Part shown: positions 14,060-25,055 of the stretch, in pieces
Position numbering within the stretch: the stretch's first letter is position 1
Layout of the letters: each line of letters begins with the position of its first letter
Assembly: GCA_037349105.1 (NCBI GenBank)
Contig: JAYJMM010000032.1
Location: 1 to 64,000 of the forward strand
DNA: 64,000 bases
Direction of reading: 5' to 3'
Origin: Limnomonas spitsbergensis
Lineage: Eukaryota > Chlorophyta > Chlorophyceae > Chlamydomonadales
Notes under the pieces: model-generated
Seen by the model: the letters and a program-made list of their open reading frames with translations, nothing else
What the model was told of the DNA's origin: nothing
The model's database searches: none
Program-made: the position numbers and the translations under genes

Positions 14060-17000
14060 CTACTCTACTCTAGGCTTCTTCTTGCCGTTCACAAAGGCCT
14101 GGTATGTCGGGCATGTGACCCGGTGCTTGCTGAGAACCAGACCATTCTGGCCAGGCTTCCAACCACAACGGCAGGACTTGGGTCCCTGGCCCTGCTTGTT
14201 GGGCCTCTCTAGATTCGCCGTGCTAGGGTGTGCTGGGCGGGATCCTGGATCAGGCTGCTGGCTAGGCTCCTGGTTCTCTCCCTTCCTCTTGGCGCTGACC
14301 TTGGCAGCCACCATCATGTTCTCAAATGCAGAAATGACGTTCTGCACAATAGGAGAGACAACATGTGCGTGGGGCAAGTGCAGTGGAAGACAGAGCCTCT
14401 ATCATGCCAGCTGCCCCCCTCCGGCTCAACTCCCTCGCAACTGTCCGGTCAAATGCTGCAAGCTGCTTTTCAGTCTTGGGGTTCAAAGCATTGCCTTGCT
14501 GCCCGGCAATCTGAGGAACTTGCAAGGCGTTGATGACCTCCTGATTGTACTCCCTGACCATGCTGACAAAATCTGTTTTAACACCCCTGGTGTGTTTGGG
14601 CAGGCTCTCATTGAACATAGCAATCTCCGCACTGGTGCTGATGGGGCTGCTGCAACTGAGGATGGTGGCACGTCGAGCACCCATGTGTTGTCTCACCCAC
14701 ATTCCCTTCCTATGCCTTGGCTTCACAACTCCCACCTTGTTGTTGCATGCTCGACTGGTCTCCAGCGGCCTCCTCAGCCTGGAGCACTCAGCATGTGTGA
14801 CACCTGGCAGGGGGGATGGAGTGCATGCTGCTCCTTGTCCTGACCCCTGGTGGGTGGAGGGAGCCCCGGCTGCTACTAGCGGCTGCAGCAATGCCGGCAG
14901 GAGAGACCTCTGAAGGGGGGGGGAGGGAGAGGCAGCTACTCCTGGCTGCACAAACACCCCATGCCCCGACCCAGGTGGGTGGATGGAGCCCCGGTTGCTA
15001 CTAGCTGTTGCAGCAATGCAGGCAGGTGAGACCTCTGAAGGGGGGGGGAGGCAGAGGCAGCTGCTCCTAGCTATTGTAGCAATGCGGGCAGGGGAGACCA
15101 CTGAAGGGGGGTAGAGGCAGTTGCTCCTGGCTGCATGACCCCCCCATGCCCTGACCCCTGGTGGGGAGACCTCTGAAGGGGGGGAGAGGCAGAGGCCACA
15201 TGGAAGGGAGAGGGGGCACCTGTCGGCCCCAGCTTTTGCAATGCTGCCTACACAAGCTGCAAAAGCTGGGCAGGCTGAGACTGGGCCATCTTGGAGACAG
15301 CATCTTGCAGGTCTGCACCCTTCCCAAGAGAAAGCAGGTCCTCCAGAGGCGGGGCATCTGCTACCTTCCATGCATGCGGTGGCCCACGGCGGTTGCTGTA
15401 CGTCTGCCGTCCTGCCTTGATGATCTCTGCATCAGGCATGTTGCTGGGGACTAGCTTGGTCTGAAGGTGATCAAACAAGTACTTCTCCTCCGTGGGGGGG
15501 GGGTCATTCACACCAGGGAAGGGCAGGTCATTGCCGGCAGACTGGGCTGCAGTATTGGCAGTCACCATCAGAGGAAGGTCATAGCAACTGTAGTCGCGCT
15601 CCCCGGCACACGCAGTTGTCCTGTCTTCAGTTCTCAAATCAGAGCAGTTGCATTTGCCATGCATGCTTGTATCCAATCATAAAGCACAAACTGTATCAAT
15701 CAGAGCAGTTGCATTTGCCATGCATGCTTGTACCTAATTATAAAGCACATGCTGTATCAAATCAGAGCAGTTGCATTTGCCATGCATGCTTGTATCCAAT
15801 CATAAAGCACAGACTGTACCAAATCAAAGCATGCTAGCTTTATGTTCAACCCTATGCACCTCTGGCCTGGAGATCATGGTAGCTTTGGCCATGGCCTTCT
15901 TCCGCTCTGCATGCTCAATAACAGCGTGAGCCCAGGAGCGCATGCGCATGTCATTGGCGACGCGGACCATGTGGGCAGTGCTGCTGCCGTTGCAAGATCC
16001 TGCACTGAAGTACAGGGCTGCTGTGTTGGTCAAACCAGCATTGGCAGATTGGAAGACCTTGAAGGGGAAGCTGTGAGCCACAGCAGCCGGGAGCAGGCTC
16101 CTCATCTCCAGGTCTACGTCGGAGTATGCTTTCTTACAGGACTTGCAGTACCAGCGCCGACAGACAAGGTACGTGTCAAGGTCCTCAGCACCAAGACCTT
16201 TGACGAGCTTCGCTGTGTCGCCCGACCCATGGCCGTCCAGCTTCCCAGAGCAGCTAGGACACTTGCGAGGATGTGCTGCTTCCCCATGCAACAACATTGG
16301 GTCCCACCTCTGCACTTTCACGAAATGCAAAGCTTCGTCCCAGTCGGACGTGCTCTGGTGTCTGCTGGACTTGACACTGCACGGCTCAAAGATGAAGGAC
16401 CCATTCAAGAGCTGTTTCGCTGGACAGCTGGGCCCCTTGATGCTGCCTTTGCACAGCTGCCATGGCTCCACAATGGCATCGATGACATCGATGACGACCC
16501 GCTGCAGTTCCTGTGGCGTGATGTCAGTGGAATCGTATCCCAGCTGCAGCTCCAGGTCACAGATTACCGTTCCAAGGAGATTATATTGCAAGGTCCTTAA
16601 TGACTGGCCTGCATTCTTCCCCTTGTTGGGACAGACACGAAAGGTCCTGTGCGTACTCTTGTTGAAAGCATTGGGTATGAGCCTGAATTGGCTGTGTATT
16701 AACTGGGGAGACGCGGTATTGACTCTGGCACGATATATATTTTCAAAAAAGGTCTCAGTGACATCTTGCAACTTCTTCCCTTTTTGCCCCTGTTCATACC
16801 AGAGGTGACTTGCCTACTTTACTGCCTAGACCCCGGGGGCACATACCCTGCTTTTGATTCAGACACATCATCCCCACCTCTCAACTCGGGAGTTCGCAGC
16901 TTTAGGGTGGCCTCGGCCCACGAGTTCTGCCGCATCGAAGTATTCTTCCTGGTGAGGGTGCTGTTTGTGAGGAAAATAGGAACTGTTTTTCTTGCCCGAA

Positions 17001-17152
17001 CCAGTCGCATTGCAACTCTTTGCAGCATTGATCATGGCCGTTTTGGCCGTCGAGTAATAGGCTGTTGGATAGCGGCAATGTGCATTCTCTGGCTTCTGCC
17101 TGCGCCCTGTCTCATGGTACGTGGCCATGTTGATTTTTACGTCCGAACCCAT
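14060..17152 (-). CDS. Multi-exon zinc-binding protein, probably mobile-element-associated
   Basis: The predicted start is the ATG at 17152. Exon 1 (17152-16878) joins in phase with exon 2 (about 16808-15851), which carries a CPSC ... RRWYCKSC zinc-ribbon pattern followed by a hydrophobic SLLPAAVAHSFPF segment. That layout resembles the DUF6729-type domain of fungal and algal proteins often linked to transposons; this is recognition from memory, not a search. Exon 3 lies at about 15640-15250. A further exon from about 14655 reads TDFVSMVREYNQEVINALQV. The C-terminal frame ends at 14060 with CRCG ... H ... C, a possible zinc knuckle, and a basic KKKPRVE tail. The last two frames overlap at 14322-14377 but differ by one base in phase, so there is either an unrecognised intron or a frameshift. 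The join of exons 2 and 3 is also unresolved. Exact function is unknown. Confidence 0.6.
14880..15190. repeat. G-rich minisatellite in an intron
   Basis: Four imperfect copies of a unit containing GAGACCTCTGAAGGGGGG, then AGGCAGCTGCTCCTGGCT and CCCCATGCCCTGACC, spaced about 65-120 bp apart. On the minus strand it falls between exon 3 and the next exon of the gene at 14060-17152, so it is probably intronic. The G runs could form quadruplexes on the plus strand. Confidence 0.7.
15636..15825. repeat. 61/62-bp tandem repeat, three copies
   Basis: ATCAGAGCAGTTGCATTTGC starts at 15638, 15699 and 15761, followed each time by CATGCATGCTTGTA and AAAGCACA. The array lies between the second and third minus-strand coding blocks of the gene at 14060-17152 and is probably inside an intron. 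Confidence 0.85.
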
Positions 17153-17498
17153 AGCGTCTCCTATATCGAAATCTAAACAACGCGTCGCCTACTTCGCAAC
17201 ACGCACTTGCCAAGGTCCTCTCACACAGAAGTTGTAGTTGCCAGCCAGTTGGTCTGGTTTCAATGGTATTTGAGAGAGTTTCACTTATGTGGAATGAGAG
17301 ACCTTAGGGCTCTCCTTCTCGAATCAGGTGCATGTTTGGAGTCCACGAATTGGGCGACGGAACGGGGTCCAGCATATGAGAGCTCATTGCGTTCAGTTGG
17401 GGAGCAGTGTTTCCTGGCTTTTATGTAAATGTCTCTCTTCGCATGATTTTGACTCTGTGACGCCTTTGCTGCAATTCGCAGGTCCTCCAAAACACGAA

Positions 17499-20400
17499 AT
17501 GGAATTCACCATCGACAATCTGCTGGCCAGGGTTTCTTCCCTGGCCCAGACACAAGGGTTACCAGCTGACTGGGAGGCCATGGCTGTACAGGCCTTGGAC
17601 GGGAAGACTGAGTTTGTGCAACGCTCTTTCTTCCTCAAACAAGACAACGCCATTGCTATCGCCTATCTCAACAGCCTGATCGCTGGTGCGGTCTTGTCTC
17701 ATGGCATTGCGCATGAAGGGGCGTGTGCATGGGAGTGCGTGGGGCATAGAGTGCACCCGCTTGCTGCTCTCAGCACCCTCTGTCTGCACGCTGCCTATGG
17801 GGCTGCTTGAGGGTGCATGCGGAAATGCATGGCGGGGTAGGGACATGGCAGGCTGCATGGGGGTACCGCCAGCCAACTCACAGACCCGGCCATGCACGGA
17901 TGCCTGTGCCCTGTGCTGCGTTTGCCCATTCAGAAGCCCATGCTAGGGGAGTTTCGGTGCTTATGAGGCTAGGGTAGGGGTCCCAAGGTATTGGTATTTC
18001 TATTATGCAGGGGCTCCATCATGCATGCATGGTGCCCCTTGCCATTGTCTGTGCTGAAGGTCCGAAACTTGACCGGCCGAAGCAGCGTGGCTGGCAAAAA
18101 GGGTATGGGTAGTGAATCCCATTGCCACCCTGATGGATATGGTGGGGCAGCGCATGGTGGAGCTCATGGGAAACACATGGCGGGCTGCACATAGGCGTGC
18201 CACTTGGGGCTCCGGTGGAGCCATGGTGTTGCATGAGGTTGGCCGATCGGAACCGATCAGATACCACGTACTCCACCTAATCAGGTTGGCCCCATCCCCT
18301 CCCACCTGTCCCCCTGTTTGACCGCATGACTGTCTTCCAGCCCCCATGTCGGGAACTCGCATGCTGCTTGTTGCCTCGCCGGCACCCAATCCACGCTTTG
18401 TGCATCCAACAAGCCTTATGCCATGCGTACAGAGCTGCATTTCCATACCTGGGGGTGCATGGGGGACCCTCCTCCTGCCGCCCTGGAGCACCCCCCATGC
18501 ATGCCATGTGTCACGCGGCCCCCGCTTCACGGCAGGTTTAGGCAGTGAACCCCATTGCCACCCTGATGGATGCGATGGGGTAGGGCATGGTGGATTGTGG
18601 GAAAACGCATGGTGGGGCTGCGCACAGGCGCACAGCCCTGTCCCCCGGCTGGGGCAGCACACCTGTGGCTCCCCTCACGCCTGTCCCTCACATGCTGCAG
18701 CCCACACCCCACTGCTTTATTGGCCTCGGGGCAGACTTCCAAGGGTAGTTCATCAGCACTACGGTACTGCAGCCGCCAGAGGTCCGATTGGGGCCCAACT
18801 TTTACGGCTTAAAACCACGTGGTGAGGTTTCTTTGACTCTCAAATGTTGCCCCTCGTTATGCCCTTCCCTTGCACGTCTGGCTGCAGCAGCAACCAGTGC
18901 AGGTGCACAGCTGATCACAAAGCGGCAGCTTCTGCAGCAGCGTCTGCCGAGGCCGACGGGTAACGACAAAGAGCATGGGTCTATCCTGGACGAGCCAAGC
19001 CCAGGGCAGAAGTTGCGGTTCTGGCCAGAGGCAGTCCTCCCTTGGGACTTTTACCCAGCGACGGCGACGACATGCGGCCTGCACGCCGCGATCCAGCATT
19101 ACGCAGAGGAAGCCGACAGCGAGAGTCGCTGGTGCGGGGCTGTGCCTAGTTGGCAGGATTTTAGACACAACCCTTTCTAGGCCTGTCGGCTTCCAACCAG
19201 GTCTGCGATCTTCTTTCTTGCTACATGACATGCCCTCATTTTAGCTGCATGCAGTAGACCCAGGCATTGAGGCATAACTGTCGTTGCTGTGGCCCCTGCC
19301 CCAACCGTTGTGGTTGGCCATACCGCATCGGTGCTCCATCCTTAAGCTACACTGCTCCGCACAGTATTTCCGCGCCGTGTAACCCTATTCTTGGACCCTG
19401 ATTATCTGCGTTCCCTGGACAATGTATGGGCCCAGGCCATGGGCCCGGTCAGTACAGAAGTGGGAAGAGGCTATGGCCCTGGCTCAAAAACAGTGTGGCT
19501 GTGTGAGTGTGCGGGTGTGGCCGCCATTGTCTTTTTTAGTGGTGCCGGACCACTTTCAGCTACACTTCAGCCTCCTGACTGAGCCCCTGATGCCGCCAGC
19601 CCTGTTGCCTGGGCCTCTGACCCCGGGCTGGTACTAGTTTCGTATGAATCAGCCCAGTGGTGGCCGCGGAGCCGCCCATGAAAGCTGGTCCGGTGCCCAC
19701 TAAAGATGCACTAGTGACCGCAGTGACAGCACGGGCACGTGCGCAGGCCAAAGCAGCGTGTCTGGCCATGTTCTTAATGCCCTCGGCACACGCCTGGACT
19801 GTTAAGCCGAGCCTAACGGGCAGCCCCATTGGCCAGGGGGCAGCTGGTATGGGAACAGGCGGGGCTACGGCTGTGTAGCTGTGCCCCCTCTGCCCCTACC
19901 TGCCGCCTCCTCATAGCGTAGCAGAACGCGGCCGTCCAGGTCCAGGATGGCTGGCTGCACACATAGAAGCAGATCGTGTTTCTTTTTATCAGTACCGAGT
20001 TTTGTCAGACCACCTTCGGCAGGCCCAGCGGCCGCCAAAGTCTGATTGTCCCCAAACCTTGATTGGCCTCCTGTTGGAGGGCCAAGCAGCTTGCCTGGCG
20101 GTAGCTCAAGATCTGGCCTTTGACCACTGACGAACTTCTATGACCCCTGACCTGCAGCTTTGACCCATTCCCGCAAAACACGTTGTCTGTCAGAGGCGTG
20201 GAGAGCGAGGTGGTAAGTAGCTTCAACATCCATCTGCTCCTCCGCCTAGGCGCTCTCGCAACGAAGGAGGAAGGACTGGCATGTCGATGGGCCACAGAGC
20301 GCAACCTCTCCCTTTCCGTCCTCGAGGCGCTCATAGGACCCGGCGATGCTCCCGCGGGTAGAGTGCCACTGCCTGCAGGAAGTGCGGCAGCCGCAGGGAG

Positions 20401-23337
20401 TGGGCCGCCGCCGCTGGGAGTGCAGCAGCCTGACGAGAGCGCTGCTGCTGAAAGGAGTGGGCAGCGTAACCGCAATACATCGCCACGCATCCGCCGCCTG
20501 TCCACCCGGCTGCTTGCTTCATCTCATGAAGACTCGGGCAGGTCCCAGTCAGGGACGAGAGTGCGCGCTGACTTTGCGCTCCTGCGGCCTGCAGAGGTTA
20601 CTGCTGCCGCGGCTGCAGGAGGTGCCGCAGCCGGAAGAGGTGCCGCAGGAGGTGTTGCAGCCGCCGCAGGAGGTGCAGCAGCCGCCGCAGGAGGTGCCGC
20701 AGGGACTGGAACGAGCGAGTGGCTTTTGCGGGTGCAAAGGGTGGCAGCGGTTGGCGAGGCCAAGCAGGTCTCAAAGCTGGTGTGCAAGGACGGCACGGCG
20801 CTGTCGCTGGTCAACCTGTACAACGAGCCCACCGACAACGCCTCAACCTCAGCCCCCTCAGCACGCCGCATGATCAGGCAAACGTATACGTACATGAAGA
20901 TGACGGGCGTTCAATTCGCCTTTCTGACATGCTTCGAGGCTACGTACCTCCTACACCGGCCGGCGACAGCGCCGGACACGTTGTACGTCTCGGCCCCGTT
21001 CGACCACCAGGCCGTAGGCAGCTCCGGCGTCACCACGATCGCGTCTCTAGCCTGGATGCAGCATGAGGCTCTGCGGCTCACATACGGAGAACAGCCATTT
21101 AGGCACGCGGCCCCCAACCTCAATGACGCTAGGCCGGAGGGCGGCGGCGGGCCGGAGGGCGGCAGGCAGGACGGCGATGGCAGCCCTCCAGACGCGGGCA
21201 GCCATGAGAGCTATGGATCGGACGCAGACTATGACGACAAAGAGGAACAGGCAGACAGGAAGAGGTGAGGGTATCAAATGCTGACCGTGCCTACGTCCAA
21301 CTGCAGGGAAAGCCTGTCGTGTTAGTCATTGCTAATCTTCGTCCCTTGCTTTTCTAAACTTTTGTCCTTGGGCCGCTCTTTGCGGCTGCTTGCTCGCCTG
21401 ACTTTCCTAATGATCAAGACCATTTCAATGTGGTTTGGATACGGATACATGCCTGGACTTCATCTGTGTGGGGGGAGGGCATCCCCTACCCTAATCAGTC
21501 TTGATACTTGCTGCTTTCCCATGCTTGTGCCTGCCCCGTCTCACCTTTCGTTCATCTTGTCTCCATATGCAACATCTTTGGACTCAGGAAGCACGCGGAC
21601 GCCCCACGCGGCAATGAGCCCGTCGAAGTCCCGCAGCTGCTGTGGAACGTCTTCGGCCCTTTTGATGGCAAGGCGTTGGGCCACGGTTCGACCTCTGTGG
21701 TCTTCCCTGTTACCTGCCGTAACAAGGCCGCCGCAGTCAAGCTGCTGCATTGCAGCAACGCTTTTGAGGTTGCGATGCACGAGGCGAGCGTCTACCAGGT
21801 GGGCCCCCTGAGGCTCAGCTCTCAAAACGGGTGACAGAAAGTTGGCCGTGCAGCTGCCTTCCAACTGTAAACCAAGGCTTTGAGGCTGTGCCTCTGCATT
21901 TGAGCCGCAGACCGTACCAGGAATTCGATGGTGAAGTGCACTTTGACCCCAGCTCCCGAGGTGTTAACTCTTCCACCTAGCTGCACCCAGGTGGTCCTCC
22001 AGATATTTTAAACCTGCCCACCCAGTTGTTGTCCCGACTGCTCCCCTCCCCCCTACGAAGCTGCATGGAGTTCTGGTCACTGCAGCTTCCACCTCCTCCT
22101 GCCCCCTCCACCCCTTCCCTCCTTCTGCCCCCCACCAAACATGCAGCCAAACCAAACTATGGCCATCCCCCCCCAAAGCTCTATGCGCCCCTTTTTTTTA
22201 ACCTGCTGGAGCCCCTACCATGACTTCTTCCTGGCCTCACTCCCCGATATCAAGCCCAATTTCTGCCCAGCTACCCCTTGCATGTCCTCCAGATCTGCCA
22301 AACCTGCCCTCACTTGCTATTCCTCCCGTGACCCCTCATGTCCCCTTCCCCCTTCAAAAGCGGCATGGGCTTCTGATCATGATGCTCCCCCCCTAATCCC
22401 TGGGGCACTGCCTCCCCCCCCCCCTTCCTGCATGCATCCCCCCACTTAAACCCTAGCATCCCAACTGCTCATGGTGTCCCCCCATCCCCCCCCCCCCCTC
22501 CAAAGCTGCATGGGGTTCTGATCTAGGAGCTACCTCTCTCCTCCCTAGGAGACTGCTCTCCCTTGAGCAATGGAACTTCCCCCCTCTCCCCAGGAGACTG
22601 CCCTCCCTCTCCCCCTTCCCTCTTGCGCCCTCCCACGCACACCCAAAACCTCCAATTGTTCATGCTGGTCCCCCCTCCCCCCTCCAAGTCTGCACATGTC
22701 ATGGGCCCAAGAGCTCTGCCCCTCCCTGTGAGACTGCCCCCCTCCCCCTCCCTTCCCTCCTGCAAGCCCCCACTCTGAACCAGCCCTTCCTAGTCATTGA
22801 TACCGAATAAGCCCCGAAGTGTGAACTCATTATCCAGCAAAATGCCCTGCCACCCATTCCAAGCTATGGCTTGATTATCATGGCCTTTGTCAACGATTGT
22901 TTGTTTGGGCGGTTCGGGTCGGAGTTGCTGTCTTGCATGAGCGCAGTTGCTGTCTTGCATGGGCGCAGTTCATGCTCCACCTACAAGGCCGCGTGATTCC
23001 GCAGCTCTTCGGCATCGGGAAACTATGGACGGGGACGAAGTTTGTCGCGACGAGCAGAGTTCAGGGGTGCAGCCTTTCGAGCCTTCCCCACATCTCGACT
23101 GAGGTGGCGCAAGCAGCACTGTCTGCGCTTGCCCAAGTGCACCGGGCCGGCGTTCTGCACGGCGATGTAACCCTTGACAACTTTCTGCTGGCTGAGCCTG
23201 ATTGCATGGACGGCGGCTGTGCTGGAAAGTCGAAGGCGCGTGTCATAATCATCGACTTTGCGCGCGCGCACGTGCTGGCCGGATGGGAGCAGCAAGTGCG
23301 GGAGGTCACTCGGCTCCGGCGGCTTCTGGGCGTGTGA
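17499..23337 (+). CDS. Nuclease-like/protein kinase fusion, five exons, 705 aa
   Basis: Exons 17499-17685, 18888-19131, 20158-21264, 21588-21798 and 22969-23337 all have GT-AG borders and agreeing phases, and sum to exactly 706 codons including TGA. Residues about 292-327 are an Ala/Gly linker. At about 340-346 the motif VGEAK fits the ExK signature of PD-(D/E)XK nucleases, followed by QTYTYMKM and a beta-rich stretch. Residues about 513-705 are a protein kinase: glycine loop GHGSTSVVF (about 543), lysine in AVKLL (563), glutamate in HEASVY, catalytic HGDVTLDN (Asp about 649) and metal-binding DFA (about 679), with Ala replacing the usual Gly. The order nuclease-like domain then kinase matches the Crinkler/RHS-type effector family and fungal FunK1-like kinases. 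All catalytic kinase residues are present, so it may be active. The first two exons are unrecognised. The kinase call is firm; the nuclease call is inference. Confidence 0.82.
18087..18306. repeat. Dispersed repeat, copy B, inside an intron
   Basis: Near-identical to 12608-12832, with scattered substitutions and small indels. It sits in the first intron (17686-18887) of the nuclease/kinase gene, which suggests insertion or local duplication. Its position shows that the repeat is tolerated in transcribed but non-coding DNA. Confidence 0.8.
18541..18645. repeat. Dispersed repeat, partial copy C
   Basis: A diverged partial copy of the first half of the dispersed repeat, including CCCATTGCCACCCTGATGGA and GGGCATGGTGGA. 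It lies in the same intron as copy B. The second half is missing. Confidence 0.6.
20595..20710 (+). repeat. Coding GC-rich microsatellite (Ala/Gly tract)
   Basis: Repeats of GCCGCAGGAGGT-type units within the third exon of the nuclease/kinase gene. Unit changes stay in multiples of three and encode an Ala/Gly spacer before the nuclease-like segment. It is likely a flexible linker and length-variable between strains. Confidence 0.8.
22924..22968 (+). repeat. 22-bp duplication of a splice acceptor
   Basis: GTTGCTGTCTTGCATG starts at 22924 and again at 22946, each followed by GCGCAG. Each copy therefore ends in a possible AG acceptor (22946 and 22968) for the last exon of the nuclease/kinase gene. 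Only the second keeps the reading frame, because 22 is not a multiple of three. Confidence 0.8.
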
Positions 23338-24498
23338 GCTGCAGGTGCGCTGCATTTCTCGTGCCTCAGATTAGCAAGTGTCGTAAGGCTGTGTTGATGT
23401 GCATGCATCTTGGGGGGTAGGGAATTCACTGGGGACAGGAGGGGGGGACTGGGGGAGGGAGGGGAGAGGAATGGGTTACTGGGGGGAGGGAGGGAGTGAC
23501 TGTGGGGGAGAGGGTGACTGGGGGGAGGGTGGGGAGAGGAGGGAATGACCGGGGGAGTTATAGACGTCAGGGGCAGGGGTGCCAAGTGAGTAGGGGTGCC
23601 ACACATGGCCACCCTAACGGGGAGGAAGGGGGAGGAGGGAGGGGGATGTACCAAGTGTGTAGGGCTGCCACACATGGCCTGGGGTAGGGGGGTCAAGCGA
23701 GGTGTTTGTGTTGCTCAGGGGGGAAAGGGTGCCCGTCCTACACAGGCAGAGTCATCCTCAGGGTGGGGAGGTCGGGAGCGGGGGCAGAACGGGGGGCAGC
23801 TCCTAGCCGCATATATCCGCTATCCGCATGGTCTGTGATGCCCCAATGCTGTTCCCCCCGTGGCGTCCCCCGTCTGCCCCCCACCTTCCTATCCCCTTTC
23901 GTGTGTACGTGGCCACTATGTGTCGGGGGGGGAGCACTGTGTGCTCACGATCGTGTGCATGGATTTTCTGCTGCCTAAGTCCTGAACCCCAGTTCAAGGT
24001 ATGCTAACACATACCCAGATAGATTAAGATACTGACTAAACCCCTATTCCTGTCTGTGTACTGCTGTGAAGCTGTCTGGAACCCAGTAACTTGCCAGGAA
24101 CCCTGCTTGACACCTTTCAGGGGTCGGGAAAGTAAGGGAAGGGGGGGTGGGGAGAGGAGTCACCATATCAAGCCAGCCCTCCTTGATCAGGGTCCACTAT
24201 GCCCCCACCCTTCCTCCTCCACCACCTGAAGATAAGCACCACACCATCTTATTGTTTTCAGCCAGCATCCACACTAGCCCCCCCCCCCCCATATCTGCCC
24301 CTCCCCTCTGTCCTAGCTGGCAGGGGGGCATCCCTTCCATGGCTGGTACGGGAAGGGTGGAGGGGGGGGCAAGGGAGGGATGGTGATATAGGGTTAAGCA
24401 GCCTGATCACTGCACACACACATCACTGACCCCTCCTCTCATCACTGCACCTGGGGGGCAAATGAGGCATATAGATGGCAATTGGGGTTAGCATGGGG
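23338..24498. other. Low-complexity intergenic DNA
   Basis: G-rich runs (GGGGGGAGGG and similar) from about 23410 to 23800 switch to C-rich runs from about 24190 to 24310. No coding exon is supported. Part of the proximal segment may be the 3' untranslated region of the kinase gene. Confidence 0.6.
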
Positions 24499-24665
24499 TC
24501 TGTGCACTAGTTGTGGGGTTAGCATGGGGCATGTGCACCAGGTTGTGGGGGAAGCAGGGGTCTGTGCACTAGTTGTGGGGTTAGCATGGGGCATGTGCAC
24601 CAGGTTGTGGGGGAAGCAGGGGTCTCTGCACTAGTTGGTGAGGGGAGCAAGGGGCATGTGCACCG
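24499..24665. repeat. 62-bp tandem repeat, about 2.7 copies
   Basis: TCTGTGCACTAGTTG starts at 24499 and 24561, with a diverged third start at 24623. Each unit carries TTAGCATGGGGCATGTGCAC and a GTGGGGGAAGCAGGGG block. Non-coding. Confidence 0.85.
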
Positions 24666-25055
24666 GATAACTTCCTAAACGTCACGGGGGCTGCCAGCAA
24701 GCATCTGTGGGGGGTGCTTATGGAGTCTGACCGAGGGCAGCAGCACTGGAGTCAGCAGGGGAAGTGAAGAGCTGCTGCAGGCATGAGGGGGTCTGTTGTG
24801 TAGGTGTTGGAGGCGTGGGGGGGATTGCCAGCAAGTAGGGGTGAGGGGGCGCTTGTGGGGTCAGACCGAGGGCAGCAACAGTGGAGTCAGCAGGGGAAGG
24901 GAGGAGCTGCTGATCAGTCTGACCCCTTCCCTTGCTGCTCCCCTCGCGGTTTACCCCTCTCCCCGCCCCACTTTCCTCCTCCTAGGTCTGACCCCTCTCA
25001 CCCCTTACTCCCCCTCCCCCACCCCCCTGTCATCCGTAGCCCGTCTGCTCCTCAG

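Noticed and set aside
14082..14843. Plus-strand open frame of 253 codons
   Set aside because: It is antisense to the minus-strand exons of the gene at 14060-17152, whose frames have better composition and splice signals.
15842..16600. Plus-strand open frame of 252 codons
   Set aside because: It is the antisense shadow of the zinc-ribbon exon on the minus strand.
20183..20230. A 37-nt intron (GTAAGT...CCTAG) near 20215
   Set aside because: It is too short for a normal intron, and the frame stays open and in phase through it as part of the third exon.
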